Under the pieces are notes generated by a model that worked only from the letters and a program-made list of their open reading frames with translations, ran no database searches and was not told where the DNA came from. The position numbers and the translations under genes are program-made. Shown in pieces: positions 44,701-53,834 of a stretch of 64,000 nt of DNA. The stretch lies in the NCBI GenBank assembly GCA_949825045.1, contig OX463814.1, positions 38,024,383-38,088,382 of the forward strand. The letters run 5' to 3'. This DNA comes from Argyresthia goedartella (Eukaryota; Arthropoda; Insecta; Lepidoptera; Argyresthiidae). The first letter of the stretch is position 1; every line of letters starts with the position of its first letter.

Positions 44701-47700
44701 AAACAAGGTAGACTGGCATGATGAAATATATATTGTTCTCAATATTCCATAATCACAATTGCCAGTCAGGTGCTGGGCATTGGCAAAACCCGCTGCCAAA
44801 ATTATAAAATGAAGTTCAATTACGTTACATTATAACGCACACATTTAAAAACCCTGAAAATAGTGCATCGTTGTAAGTGGCAACTGGATGGAGTATCCAA
44901 CACACGGGCGCCACCTGTAATAAGCTTTCTTCGGCCAACCTCGTTGAAAGTCATTAAATAATCAACAAAGCTAACTAGCAGCCTAAGGCCAAAATCTTAA
45001 TTAATTAAAACAAACGAAAGCCTAGACCCTGCTTAAGCAAATTTGGATTTTCTTTAGCATTGATGGAAGAGGGGCGGTATTTTATACCCTAGCAACTATT
45101 TTCTTTTTGTAGGGTGGAAGCCCTGAGGACCAAATTGCATAAAGCTTAAAATTATAAGTCAAGACACAGATTTCTTTATTGGTAACGTGATCTAACTTCT
45201 CATTTTATAACGAAGCAGCGGGAAAATGAGATAGCCTCTTACTTATTCGTCGTTTTTACAACGCCAACTAAATATTCTATAGAAAGCATCAAGTAAAGAT
45301 CAACAATTATTTTTACTTGTCCTTCTTTTTTATATATTGCCACCTAATTTACTAACTTAACCACGAATTTTACATCTTATCACCATTTCACGTTTTAAAG
45401 CTTCAACACAAGGTCCTAAAAAAAACAAGCTTCCCAAACAAACAAACAAACAAACCCAGTATCATTAATTATAACTTAGCATGTAAAATAACACATCATA
45501 TTCTTCTAACGTGAAAATAGCCACTGCAAGATTTGGCGCGAGTGCGCGAGACGACAGCGACCGGCCATTTGAATCAACCAGAGAGCGCAATTCGATTCAT
45601 ACCGATGAGTTTGTCACGTCTATCCTTAAAAAAGTAGAACGTAGAATGATATGTACCTAGGTGTGGAAAAATCATCGCGAGGAAAACTTTCAATCTCTTG
45701 CCGCATACCCCCAGATTGTCTGTATGGAAAAAGGTTATATTCTAGTATATTGTCTAGTACGTAAGCCATCGGAAGTTAAATCTTACCGGTGCGTCCAGTA
45801 TGGCTACCCCTGATCACGCAAGCAGTCATGTCCTGGCTGGACGGCTGCGGAGTAGGGATCTTACCGCCGTCAGGCTTCTCGGCTAAGAAACACCTGAAAT
45901 AACAATAACGTTAACATACATCAACATCATCAGCTCTTCCTGTGACAGTGGTCCAACGTAGATAAGAGACAAAAATAAATGTTCATTTTGTCTTGGACTT
46001 CGCCAGAGATCCCATTTTGTTGAATATTATGTAAACGCAATTCAACACTGTACAACTAAGTGTCCCTTGTTTGTCCTTGAACGATCTCGCAGGTGGTCTG
46101 CCGACTGATCTGGCCTAGTCTTGACAAAGAAACTATAATAAATATGATACCTCTGTGGCCGAGGTTCTGCTTCAAATGCGAGAGGTGGGGACCAATTCGA
46201 ATAGCGCCCGGGGAGGAAGAAATCATATTATGTTCTGATCTCGGATGGTTATTCTAACAATGTTTATATATCTCCGCCGATAAAAATCTCAACCAGCTTC
46301 AAATAATATGTACACAAACAAATCACCCCCTTTTTCCGTCGTGTATGATTACTTTATTATATACCCATTATTTATGTTTTAACCCTAATAATACCTTCGG
46401 ACCCAGATACCGCAACCCTTTAATGAGATTACTCAAATCATTGTTTCAGGTGAAATTCGTAGGACGGAACTCAATCACATTACACGTTTCCCACGGCGCT
46501 TTGTTTGCTGAAACCAGTGCCGGGTTCAGTTCGCGCCAAGTTTCTTTAGCGAGGATAAGGTGGGAATTTTCCTGCGACCTCGGCCTACGAACCCAAGGGT
46601 CCCGGGTTCGAGTCCCGGTGGGGGCAAATATTTGTTTGATGAAAACGGATGTTTGTACCCTAGTCATGGTTGTTTATCTATCTAAGTATAATATTTATCT
46701 ATATAAGTATGTGTATCGTTGTCTAGTACCCAAGATACAGGGAATCCTAGTTTGGGGCTAGATCCATGTGTGTAAATAGTGTCCAAGGTATTATTATTAT
46801 TATTATTACCTCTTTCTGACTCACAAAGTAAGAACTTTATTTGTGGGTCTAAGTATACAATACTATAACAAAATACCGGAAGAGATATTAAATTTGTCAG
46901 AGAAGAAATTTAAAGGCATTATTAAAAAAAACATTATGTCATAAATAATATTATAGGTAACATTAATGACAAAGAGGTAAAGAGCTCCGATTTTCCAGTG
47001 CAGCACAAAAACCACGCACGCGATTGTAACACAAGTCCTATTTATGAAAAAAAAAACAGAAAAGAAAAGTAGGCCGGGTTACATTGTACGAGTTTCTTGC
47101 GCCGCTTCTTCTCCGTTGCCATAACACTTTCCAAAGCGGTAATAGTTTTTCTTTATATAGATTCAAATGATATTCAAAAAGTGTTCGTAAGAATCCATTT
47201 TGAATAAAATATTGAAGTTTGAAGTTTTTGAATTTTGCTAATATAATGCAAAAAACTGCATCAAAAATGGCTAAATAGTTTCTGAGAAGCCCTCAAGCGT
47301 AAACCATCCTGGGGCGTAATGCCGTTTGCACAACGACCGCCCAGTGACACAAACGTGACGAGGGCGGGCAACTTTAGATATCCATTATTTGGCATTTCGA
47401 GAATCTTTTTTAGTCTATTTTTAGTATTTGTTTTAAAGCGGCAACAGAAATACATCATCTGTGAAATTTGCAACTGTCTAACTATCACGGTTCATGCGAT
47501 ACAGCCTGATGACAGACGGACAGACAGAGAGACAGATGGACAGCGGAGTTTTAATAATAGGGTCCCGTTTTTACCCTTTAGGTACGGAACCCTAAAAACG
47601 AAACGTAACGTTACGCCAGGCAAAGTTGATTTTGTTTAACTGGCTCATCGCGGGCGCCTTGGCCCCGGCCACCCCATGATGGGTTTGTAAATCAATCAAT

Positions 47701-50164
47701 AAATTAAAAAAAAAACTATAATTACAGTTTTGATTAAATATTAATGATTATTTATAATTAAACATAAACCTTGTAAACATTATATACAGGCACATACATT
47801 GCTTCTGGCCCCTTACCTTGTGAAGTGGGAACCAGAAACAGCGATATCACACACATATAAACATCCAAGACCTGGCGGGTTTCTTTTTATATCCCCAGCC
47901 GGGAATCGAACCCGGGACCTCTCACATGATAGGCGGAGCTACTACCGCAGCGCCACAGAGGTTGTCAGTTTAATTACGATTCCCCTCGCTATATTATAAA
48001 CAGTCGTCTCTATTCATTGCCTTACTCATCCATGGAGGCCCAACGTGAAATGGGAATGTACATACCCAAATATCTTGCAGCCCCTGAACAGATTGAGGAA
48101 GGCGAGTCGGAATTTCCTGTTCATGAAGCAGTAGGTGATTGGATTGCAGCAGGAGGAGCAGTAGGCCAGCAGCTGGAGAGACACGATGCCTTTGGACCCG
48201 ACGTACTGGTAGAGCTCTTCTGGGTAAAAGAGGTACACCTGCAGAAGATAGGGGGATTAAAAACAGACCCATTATAACCAGTCCAGACTCCAATAATTAT
48301 TGTTCAGAAGGTAGAATGCCTAACTAACACGATTATACACGGAAATCGCAAAAGACTGAAACACAGGAACACAATAAAAGAAGAATGACAGAACAGACAT
48401 AAGTATCTCTGTGTGTGCGGGGTGATAGGAGTTGTGCACGTGTGTGCGCGTTCTTGCATTTGGTAATGCGTTTCATTACTGTAGAGGCGGCAAGTCGCCA
48501 CAAGGTGAAGAAATATTTGTGAGAATATAATTTGCTTGCTCAATTTTGTATTTCTTGACATGTTCCGATTCTTTTTAAATTAACGTTTCAATTCAATCAA
48601 TCAATTAATCAATCAAAAGATAATAGAGCGGTTATTCAAGTATGAATGTCTGGAATGTATCGTGAAGATGAAGAAGTAAAAAAATTACTACCGTATTTAT
48701 GACGTGCAGAGGTGTCCAACATACGAAGAATTCCAGAATTATCACGAAAAGCATTCGTATTACCTGAAACAAAATTTATGTTAATTATAATATTGTTTGT
48801 GACTTTGCTGTTAACATAAACAAACATCAAAAGCAATGTTGTAATTAATATTTGTTTACGTTTTGTTTGAAGGAAATGTCGTACCTATCAATCTTAAAAA
48901 GATATTTAAAAGTGTGGGTCGTGAAACTCATGGACACGTGTATCGAATTTTTTGAACCTGTATGTATTGAGAAATTGTTTTAGGGTTCCGTACCCATAAA
49001 CCTTATAGGAACACTTCGTTGTCCGTCTGTCAAGACTTTTTTACTCAGGAACGCCTGGTGATATCAATTTGAATATCGATTAACCACATCTGTGAACTAT
49101 TGATGATGTAAGATAAAACTTCAAATCAAAAGATATATGTCAGAATTTTGTCTAAATTGCTTGATAATCGCAAAGGAATAAAACCTACAGGGTACTTCCC
49201 GTTGACCTAGAATCATGAAATTTGCCACAAAGCACGGTCTTATTATAGCACTATAAATTTCGGTCTGTCAGCCTATCTGTAGGTTTGTCTGTCTGTCCAG
49301 AACTATTGTCTCAGAAACGCGTTCGAGTATCATGTTGAAATAAATATCAATTACTCATGTATGTGACCAACTCATCTGCCGCGCCTACCCGCGAGGCGTC
49401 GCGATTTTGAACCTTATGTCATGGTAATAAAATTCAAAACCTATAACGGAAACAATATTTCTAGAAATACCGTGGGAGCTCACCTGCCATGGTATTTCTA
49501 GTAGAAAAATTGGTTAAGTTAGGAAAATCAAAAGGTCGCAACGCAATCAAAAGATTGTCTGTGTTACAATTTTGTTCAATTTGGTTGATACTCGCAAGGG
49601 AATCAAAACCTGCAGGATACTTTCCATTGACCTAGAATCATGAAATTTGGCACGAAACAAGGTCTTACAGCACAAGTTAAGGAAAGAGTCTGAAAGCCGT
49701 AAATTTGCAGTTCCTTCACAAAAAAAACACGATTTGTGCGGGACCCTCCTCGCGCGAGTCCCATTTCGCAGCTTTTCGGTTTTTTCAATATTAGATGTAG
49801 ACGATGATTAGTTTAAACACCAGAATTCCCCTCATTTTGCTATCATCCCTGATTTAATTCAAACCACTGAAATTTTATTTTTGTATTCATTGATAAAAAG
49901 TCTCTGCCCATTAAACATGCATAATGTTCACGCCTCTTGTCTAAAAGAGGGGTGGGCAGCTTGTTAAAGTCTATCCCAACCCCTAATAAACCTGGCGCAT
50001 CCTGTATCACAATCAACATTATTATTGTTTCTTACTTTCCGCTTAGCCTCAATACTCTTGTCGATATGTGTCGAGCGCACTGCGTGTCGGAAGTCCAGTT
50101 CTAGGGGAGTGTGCATGCAGTATGATGGCACGTTGTTCTCTTCATCTAGTTTAGTCACTTCCTC
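41746..50164 (-). CDS. SKR: Sulfakinin (CCK-like) receptor-like GPCR, 3' half of gene
   Basis: Minus-strand exons with consensus splice sites and compatible phases encode intracellular loop 3 (50036-50164), TM6 (48692-48763), extracellular loop 3/TM7 (48066-48238) and a cytoplasmic tail (45787-45893, possibly 44578-44669, then 43702-43824, 42600-42663 and 41776-41825), ending in TAA with AATAAA 25 bp beyond. FVCWTPL (TM6 CWxP) and NPITY (TM7 NPxxY) are class A GPCR hallmarks. From memory, LQLLAYCSSCCNPITYCFMN is closest to insect sulfakinin/CCK-like receptors. Expected role: plasma-membrane peptide receptor signalling through G proteins. TM1-TM5 exons must lie upstream, past 50.2 kb, in or beyond the transposon nest. 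Confidence 0.75.
41776..41825 (-). CDS. Receptor terminal exon
   Basis: Minus-strand acceptor CCTGTGCCAG|GAGAC follows a pyrimidine-rich tract. With the single G carried over from the previous exon it reads GDSNSPTVTKCELETN and stops at TAA. The phase (1 nt in) fits the upstream exon exactly, and a poly(A) signal follows closely. Support comes from phase, splice site and signal only; I know no homologous tail sequence to compare. Confidence 0.55.
41826..42414. other. Receptor intron
   Basis: Part of the intron between the last two exons. AT-rich, no other feature. Confidence 0.45.
42415..42560 (-). repeat. Antisense tRNA-derived SINE in receptor intron
   Basis: The minus strand contains CCCCGGGTTCGATCCCCGG (B box within a tRNA-like T-arm, about 42488-42507) preceded by GAGAGGC and an A-box-side sequence near 42530-42560. 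Downstream in sense is a TCTATAGAGATGCATACATG body. The 3' boundary is estimated from the homopolymer at 42415-42425. Confidence 0.6.
42600..42663 (-). CDS. Receptor tail exon (penultimate)
   Basis: Minus strand: acceptor CATTTCAG|GTTACTATA, donor CACGAAG|GTAAGAC, both strong. It reads VTIQYTSFYHDSYFKLEPGH then E and one extra base; the other two frames contain stops. It starts in phase 0, matching the end of the 43702-43824 exon, and its phase-1 end matches the terminal exon. It encodes cytoplasmic tail. Confidence 0.65.
42772..42786. repeat. RTE target-site duplication, left copy
   Basis: ACCTGCGTAGTCGCG; the other copy is ACCTGCGTGGTCGCG at 43700-43714, one mismatch in 15. On the minus strand it contains CGCAG|GT, the splice donor boundary of the receptor exon. 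Confidence 0.75.
42787..43699 (+). mobile_element. RTE-clade LINE fragment inserted at a receptor exon boundary
   Basis: 5'-truncated copy with a (GAT)n tail at about 43670-43696, the usual RTE 3' end, flanked by 15-bp direct repeats. Coding traces are on the + strand: HLRFVEDLILLVEEFEDLQS (degenerate F-ADD box), KVGLRMNRSKTKIM, FTYLGIQI, and near the end WSDDIAKVAGKQWTRLAGNR, the conserved RTE C-terminus. Multiple stops and frameshifts are present. Confidence 0.85.
42850..43660 (+). pseudogene. RTE reverse transcriptase C-terminal relic
   Basis: The motif order above corresponds to RT motif C onward. The catalytic box reads FVEDL rather than FADDI, and in-frame stops occur after KTKIM and repeatedly downstream. 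Non-functional. Confidence 0.8.
43702..43824 (-). CDS. Receptor tail exon bordered by the RTE insertion
   Basis: Minus strand: acceptor CCTTTGTCTGCAG|AGATGG, donor CACGCAG|GTAACT. The 123-bp exon in phase 0 reads RWRAWKGRNVFSSGSCAGHV and continues ATPTASSHP...PRATTQ. It is GC-rich, unlike the flanking introns. Its donor now lies inside the right copy of the RTE target duplication. Phase 0 is required by the next exon but does not match a direct join to 45787-45893 (phase 1), so either an extra exon lies between them or the tail would end early: a direct join gives a stop after about 12 codons. Confidence 0.55.
43825..44577. other. Receptor intron
   Basis: No other supported features; contains fragments near 43890-44030 resembling LINE C-terminal sequence (GGCCAGTGGGCAGACCACC) too short to classify. 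Confidence 0.4.
44578..44669 (-). CDS. Tentative additional receptor tail exon
   Basis: Minus strand: AAGCTGCAG|AGACC acceptor (poor pyrimidine tract) and GCAACG|GTGAGA donor. The 92-bp interval is open only in the phase that converts the phase-1 end of the upstream exon to the phase-0 start of the downstream exon, reading E-TYFRAMLKVAIFRPSDIRQ and on to ...AAEEAT. The exact phase repair is suggestive, but the acceptor is weak and there is no homology evidence. Confidence 0.3.
44670..45786. other. Receptor intron
   Basis: AT-rich; no supported features. A plus-strand acceptor-like site at 45115 (CTTTTTGTAG) has no matching donor and is ignored. Confidence 0.4.
45787..45893 (-). CDS. Receptor tail exon after TM7
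   Basis: Minus strand: acceptor TTGTTATTTCAG|GTGTTTC and donor CGCACCG|GTAAGAT. With the two bases left by the TM7 exon it reads GCFLAEKPDGGKIPTPQPSS and continues QDMTACVIRGSHTGRT; the other frames hit stops. A second potential donor, GACGGCG|GTAAGATCC, lies inside and has the same phase. Encodes juxtamembrane cytoplasmic tail; Cys residues near the start could be palmitoylated (inference). Confidence 0.7.
45894..46534. other. Receptor intron with LINE-A 3' trace
   Basis: 45935-45985 (GTGACAGTGGTCCAACGTAG) matches the LINE-A 3' UTR. At 46148-46215 a diverged tRNA-like SINE head (CCTCTGTGGCCGAGGTTCTG) is visible. Nothing else. Confidence 0.5.
46535..46806 (+). repeat. SINE with B box and (ATT)n tail
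   Basis: GGGTCCCGGGTTCGAGTCCC at about 46598-46617 forms a tRNA T-arm/B box. The body includes GTGTATCGTTGTCTAGTACC and ATACAGGGAATCCTAG, homologous to 9180-9235, and the tail is a TAT/ATT run at 46790-46806. It lies in sense to +, in the intron of the minus-strand receptor gene. Confidence 0.75.
47070..47235 (+). repeat. Retroposon 3' end fragment
   Basis: GAGTTTCTTGCGCCGCTTCT ... GAATAAAATATTGAAGTTTG ... TTTTGAATTTTG: the pattern of a dispersed 3' end (GAATAAA followed by a TTTGAA-type tail) that I recall from lepidopteran LINE/SINE families. Confidence 0.45.
47480..47640 (-). repeat. Part of the GGCCAAGTGCGAGTCGG-type dispersed family
   Basis: GACAGACGGACAGACAGAGA followed by GGTCCCGTTTTTACCCTTTA and GGTACGGAACCCT; GGGTTCCGTACC also occurs at 48985 in the opposite orientation. 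I attribute both to one moth repeat family from memory. Confidence 0.5.
47790..47960 (-). repeat. Antisense tRNA-derived SINE
   Basis: On the minus strand: GTGGCGCTGCGGTAGTAGCT (tRNA-like head), AGGTCCCGGGTTCGATTCCC (B box), then a body with ATATGTGTGTGATATCGCTG and GGGGCCAGAAGCAATG, homologous to 9134-9290. It looks the most complete of the SINEs here. Confidence 0.75.
48066..48238 (-). CDS. SKR: Receptor exon: extracellular loop 3, TM7, tail start
   Basis: Minus strand: acceptor CTATCTTCTGCAG|GTGTAC, donor TTTGG|GTATGT. It reads VYLFYPEELYQYVGSKGIVS (loop 3), then the TM7 block LQLLAYCSSCCNPITYCFMN, then RKFRLAFLNLFRGCKIFG (helix 8 and tail start). NPITY is the NPxxY switch motif. If the donor were skipped, the frame would run 13 more codons to a TGA at 48026-48028. 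The 173-bp length leaves two bases, matching the next exon. Confidence 0.85.
48239..48691. other. Receptor intron between TM6 and TM7 exons
   Basis: 453 bp, no inserted element recognised; an AATCA-type low-complexity run occurs at 48590-48616. Confidence 0.6.
48692..48763 (-). CDS. SKR: Receptor exon: TM6
   Basis: Minus strand: acceptor TTTTGTTTCAG|GTAATACG and donor AATACG|GTAGTA. The 72-bp exon, phase 0 on both sides, reads VIRMLFVIILEFFVCWTPLH then VINT. CWTP is the conserved CWxP toggle of class A GPCRs. The preceding exon ends ...EAKRK, giving the basic TM6 entry. Confidence 0.88.
48980..49790 (+). repeat. Dispersed-repeat cluster with internal duplication
   Basis: GGGTTCCGTACC at 48985. 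Two related blocks, 49180-49255 and 49605-49680, share TTGACCTAGAATCATGAAAT and CGGTCTTA/AGGTCTTA. Between them sits an inverted copy (49410-49505) of the short dispersed repeat, with a local hairpin TAGAAATACCGTGG / CCATGGTATTTCTA. Confidence 0.6.
49791..50035. other. Receptor intron, remainder
   Basis: No further features. Confidence 0.5.
50036..50164 (-). CDS. SKR: Receptor exon: intracellular loop 3
   Basis: Minus strand: acceptor CTTTCTATTGACAG|GAGGAA, donor CGGAAA|GTAAGAAA. The 129-bp, phase-0 exon reads EEVTKLDEENNVPSYCMHTP, LELDFRHAVRSTHIDKSIEA, KRK. It is hydrophilic with no membrane segment, as expected for the long third intracellular loop, and joins in frame to the TM6 exon to give EAKRK-VIRMLF. 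Confidence 0.8.
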
Positions 50165-50857
50165 CTGTCAATAGAAAGATATCTATTAGAATAGTATTTT
50201 GCATTGCAACCAGCAACTGGATTATAAATCTCTCGACACATCACGATTGCTTAGTAATTAAATTAACAGTCGCTAAACGACATCTCGTGTGAAATAATTG
50301 CGGTCTGATTGCTTAAACGACAAATTGGCATCATCCTTCAAAATATCGATTGCGATAAATATAGAAAAGAAGAACATGGACTAAGCGGAGCGACAAAGCC
50401 TGTAGGCAGATCACCTGCTTTGCCTTTGGTAGCTTTGATCTCACTATGGATAACACTGAACCCTGACTGTCATGTTTCCATTTGAAGGAGATGTATCAAA
50501 CAAACCTTGGCCAGGCGCGAACGAAATTTTTAGTAATAGGAGTGATTATACAATGATAATTACTGTCAAATTGGATGGCTACTGTGTTCTTCTTTATTAT
50601 CTGAAGTCTTGCAGGCTTTCATACAAACTATGAACTTTTAGTGAATAAATCATAATTATTTATTTATTTATTTTGGTTCACCAACAGATGTTACATATTT
50701 TCTTAATAAATTCAACAAACACTCTTTGTAGATGTTCATCCACTTATAGGTAAACACAGCATGCATAGGTGTATAACATTACATCGTTAGAAATAATAAT
50801 TAAGAATTTAATTTGTGTAATTAACAATTGTGGGATAAGATTTAAATAATAATAATA
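50165..50857. other. Upstream intron of receptor, no exon seen
   Basis: AT-rich. A TTTATTTATTTATTTTGGTT string at 50657-50680 may be an antisense retroposon end. I searched by eye for TM5 on the minus strand and found nothing convincing. Confidence 0.45.
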
Positions 50858-52145
50858 TATCCAACGCTGAGGTAGCTCGAGCTTTTGAAACATTCTTCAC
50901 CAATGCACCCTTACTCACAACAGAGCGTCTAAATTCATCTCCATATGAAGCAGAGATTTTTTTAAAAAACAGCACTAGCATCAGTAATGTAGATTTTAAT
51001 TTTTATCATGTATATCCCCAGGATATTGTCAAAACGTCTAGATCACTTAACTAAAAAATACTGAAGACCTGTGGGGTATGTCAGTCAAAGTCATTAGTTC
51101 AATAATACTTTCTATTATTGAACCAATACACCTAGCTTATATATTTAATAAATGTGATGTGATGTGATGATGGAGCTTTCCCAGGCCTCATGACACACTT
51201 ATACTTTGTTCACTTATACAGTGAACTTATACCTCTCTCTGTTCAAGTCGGGAGTCAAGGGTGATCCTTCAAATTTCAGACCAATAACTATTCTTCCAGC
51301 ACTAAGTAAAATTTTTGAAATGATTATACTCAATCAAATGCTCTCACACTTCAACCGTACAAAACAAGTCCACACCAAGCAATACGGTTTCACAAGAGGT
51401 AAATCGACTATGGATGCAGGTATTACCCATATTCATATTTATTCTGCATGGGAAGCCGCAAAGGATGCGATCGGTGTTTTTTGCGATCTGTCGAAGGCAT
51501 TTGATTGTGATGATCATGATATGCTACTAATGAAATTAAATCATTACGGAGTTAGAAATAAAGCATTGAATTTAAAAAGATCATTCCTAAGCAATAGAAC
51601 TCAAAAGGCAGAAGTCAACGGCGTTAAATCTGATGGATCGGAAGTAAAAATTGGCGTTCCACAAGGTTCCATATTAGGCCCTTTCTTATTCCTGGTATAT
51701 ATTAACGATCTGCCTTTTATGGTGGAGCAATTGACTAACATAGTGTTGTTTGCTGATGATACTTCACTGGTCTTCAAAAATTGAAAGACAAAAAGAAGAT
51801 TTTGATTATGTCAATGGAGTATTAGCTTTAACCTTGAATTGGTTCACAGTTAACAATTTATTATTAAATGCTGGTAAAACCAAATGTATCAAATTCTCAC
51901 TTCCAAATGTCAGGCATGTTGGGACCAGTTTAGTGTTGGACAGCAATACGTTATAATTAGTAAAGGACACGAAGTTTCTTAGAATAACCATGGATAGCAA
52001 ATTGCAGTAGGGACCCCAAATAGAAAAATTGGCTGGTAAGTTAAGTTCTGCGGCTTACGCTGTTAGGAACATCAGACAAAACACGGATTTGGCTACATCT
52101 AGGCTAGTATATTTTAGGTACTTTCATAGTGTCATGTCCTATGCT
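50858..52145 (+). mobile_element. LINE-A copy, degenerate, cut at 3' side by the next LINE
   Basis: Homologous to LINE-A from about 32215 to about 33465 (GAGCTTTTGAAACATTCTTC through the RT and beyond). It contains frameshifts and stops, and a tandem GTGATGTGATGAT disruption near 51160. The match ends at 52145, at GTCATGTCCTATGCTATTTC, where a different LINE begins. Confidence 0.88.
51206..51956 (+). pseudogene. LINE-A reverse transcriptase remnant
   Basis: Two overlapping open frames (51206-51784 and 51750-51956) retain DPSNFRPITILPALSKIFEM, DLSKAFD, GVPQGSILGPFLFLVYINDL and FADDTSL. A frameshift near 51775 separates them and TAA follows DSNTL. Confidence 0.85.
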
Positions 52146-52609
52146 ATTTCGAGGACGACGCGACATTTGACCGTTAATCTACTTGAGTTGGGCGCTCACT
52201 AGTTTTTATACAACTAAAATTGAATTAGACATTTTTGCGTAGTAAAATTTTAACCGATTGTTAATAGTGTTAAGTTTTACAAAGTGCGTCTACTCCTTTA
52301 CCGGTAACATTAGTAGAAACCCTGAAAAGTGCAAAATCACAACCGTCTACGCGTCGACCACTCAACGTGCTCGTTATCATCTGTTCGAGCGACCCGTTCG
52401 CGACTATAGCTTGTACGCCAACGGCACAAGCATCACTCTCCCGTGCAGCAGTGACCAGTGCCGGCCGACGACGGTACTCAGCGTGACTCACCGCGATACT
52501 GCGTCCCGCAGCTGCGTGAGTAAACAAAGAACAGAAGCGAATACTTTGTGCGTGCGGTGCTGTCTCTGCGACAACGCTCGACTATCCGCCATCCTCGTCA
52601 CTAAACAAA

Positions 52610-52846
52610 ATGTCAGTGGGGCCTTATATGTGTTGTGCAGCCTGTCGTCAAGACATACTTGAAGAGGAGTACTACAGCTGCATAAGCTGCCAAAACAGAC
52701 TCCATAAGCTATGCGTGTATTACTCACTAAAAACTGATTCATCTAATAAACAAAATCTTACATGCATATGTCCTGAATGCAAGTGTAAAAAGCCAAAGGT
52801 TGACAACACACCCCGGTACACACGACTCCTCATCCAGATCGCATGA
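52610..52846 (+). pseudogene. CR1-like ORF1, N-terminal PHD-type zinc finger
   Basis: 78 codons from MSVGPYMCCAACRQDILEEE. Cysteines and His are spaced as C-C-x2-C...C-x2-C...H-x2-C...C-x-C-x2-C (YYSCISCQNRLHKLC, CICPECKCKKPK), the PHD finger seen in ORF1 of CR1-group elements. The frame ends early at a TGA, while the rest of ORF1 lies in other frames downstream. Confidence 0.75.
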
Positions 52847-52953
52847 ACGTCACCTACAGAAGAGACTGACCCACTGAATAAGACGCGTCTGTAGAGTTTG
52901 GAGAAGCATTCGACGTGACCATTCTACTCACAGAAATTCGTTAACTTAGAATA

Positions 52954-53600
52954 GTGGTAAATGATCTAACGATGCAAAATTCGGAAATAGCTTCACTCAG
53001 GAAAGAAGTTACTGAATTAAAAGCACATCTCTTTTTATTACCCACGTCGCAGACATGTCCAGGTAATTATGAGAAACAGCTGGAAATTCGGGGCCGCGAA
53101 ATAACTGATCTCCGCTCCACTGTAGCTGAACTTCAACACATAGCTGCAGCCCAGGAACAGAACGGAATCAGAAATAAACTAGAAATAGTTGGAATACCAG
53201 AGACTGAACGCAAAAACCTGCATCAGCTGGTATTGGTCGAAGCCTCCAAGCTTTGTGCCACGCTTGTTGACACTGACGTTGACGGACTACACTGAGCCGG
53301 TCCAAGGCGATCATCGTCGATTCCCTCTGCCTCCAACCCCAAAAATCTACGTCGACCTATCGTGGTGAAGCTTACTTGCCGGACGAAGCGCGATGAGTTA
53401 GTGAAGGCCTCAAAACAGAGCTCTTTTTCGACTCGCCCGAGAGCGTGCAGCTCAACATAACTTTCGCTACTGCTGGACAAGAGATGGCTGCATTTACGTT
53501 CGGAAAGCCAAAAAAATGTCAGCTATCCCAATACGAAGTGAAGAATATCACCCAGAAAATTGGCATCCACACGGCTTCCCCGTCGGTAACAATCAACCAG
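52954..53600 (+). pseudogene. CR1-like ORF1, coiled coil and RNA-binding-like C-terminus, broken
   Basis: The 113-codon frame 52954-53295 has a heptad-rich stretch (IASLRKEVTELKAHL ... EITDLRSTVAELQHI) followed by NKLEIVGIPETERKNLHQLV, the start of the esterase-free ORF1 C-terminal domain (FP-like). Further parts appear in other frames: RPIVVKLTCRTKRDELVKAS near 53350 and FRYCWTRDGCIYVRKAKKMS, AIPIRSEE near 53465-53545. At least two frame changes are needed. Confidence 0.7.
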
Positions 53601-53834
53601 CAATAATTATCCACATGCAAAAATACTTTGTACCTTCATATTATTTATATTATCGTTTTTATATTTCAATCATAATATCGCACTATTTAACATAAATTCA
53701 AACAGCAGGAATACCACACACAGAAACAAAATCAACCAACTCATGAATAATAATCAATATTCGCATCAAACAAGCTCATCAAGCATGGCAGCACATCCAA
53801 AAATAAAAACCTTTTTTACAAACTCTTCATCCAA

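Noticed and set aside
45115..45180. Plus-strand acceptor-like CTTTTTGTAG|GGTGGAAGC.
   Set aside because: The following sequence has no coding signature or matching donor and no plus-strand gene is nearby.
46598..46617. Possible tRNA genes at GGGTTCGA(N)TCCC boxes (also near 8988, 42490, 47890, 38090 and 40547).
   Set aside because: No cloverleaf with acceptor stem is visible; each sits in a SINE-like body or, near 38090, in a transposon arm.
48017..48327. Plus-strand open frames of 86 and 62 codons.
   Set aside because: They are shadows of the minus-strand TM7 exon.
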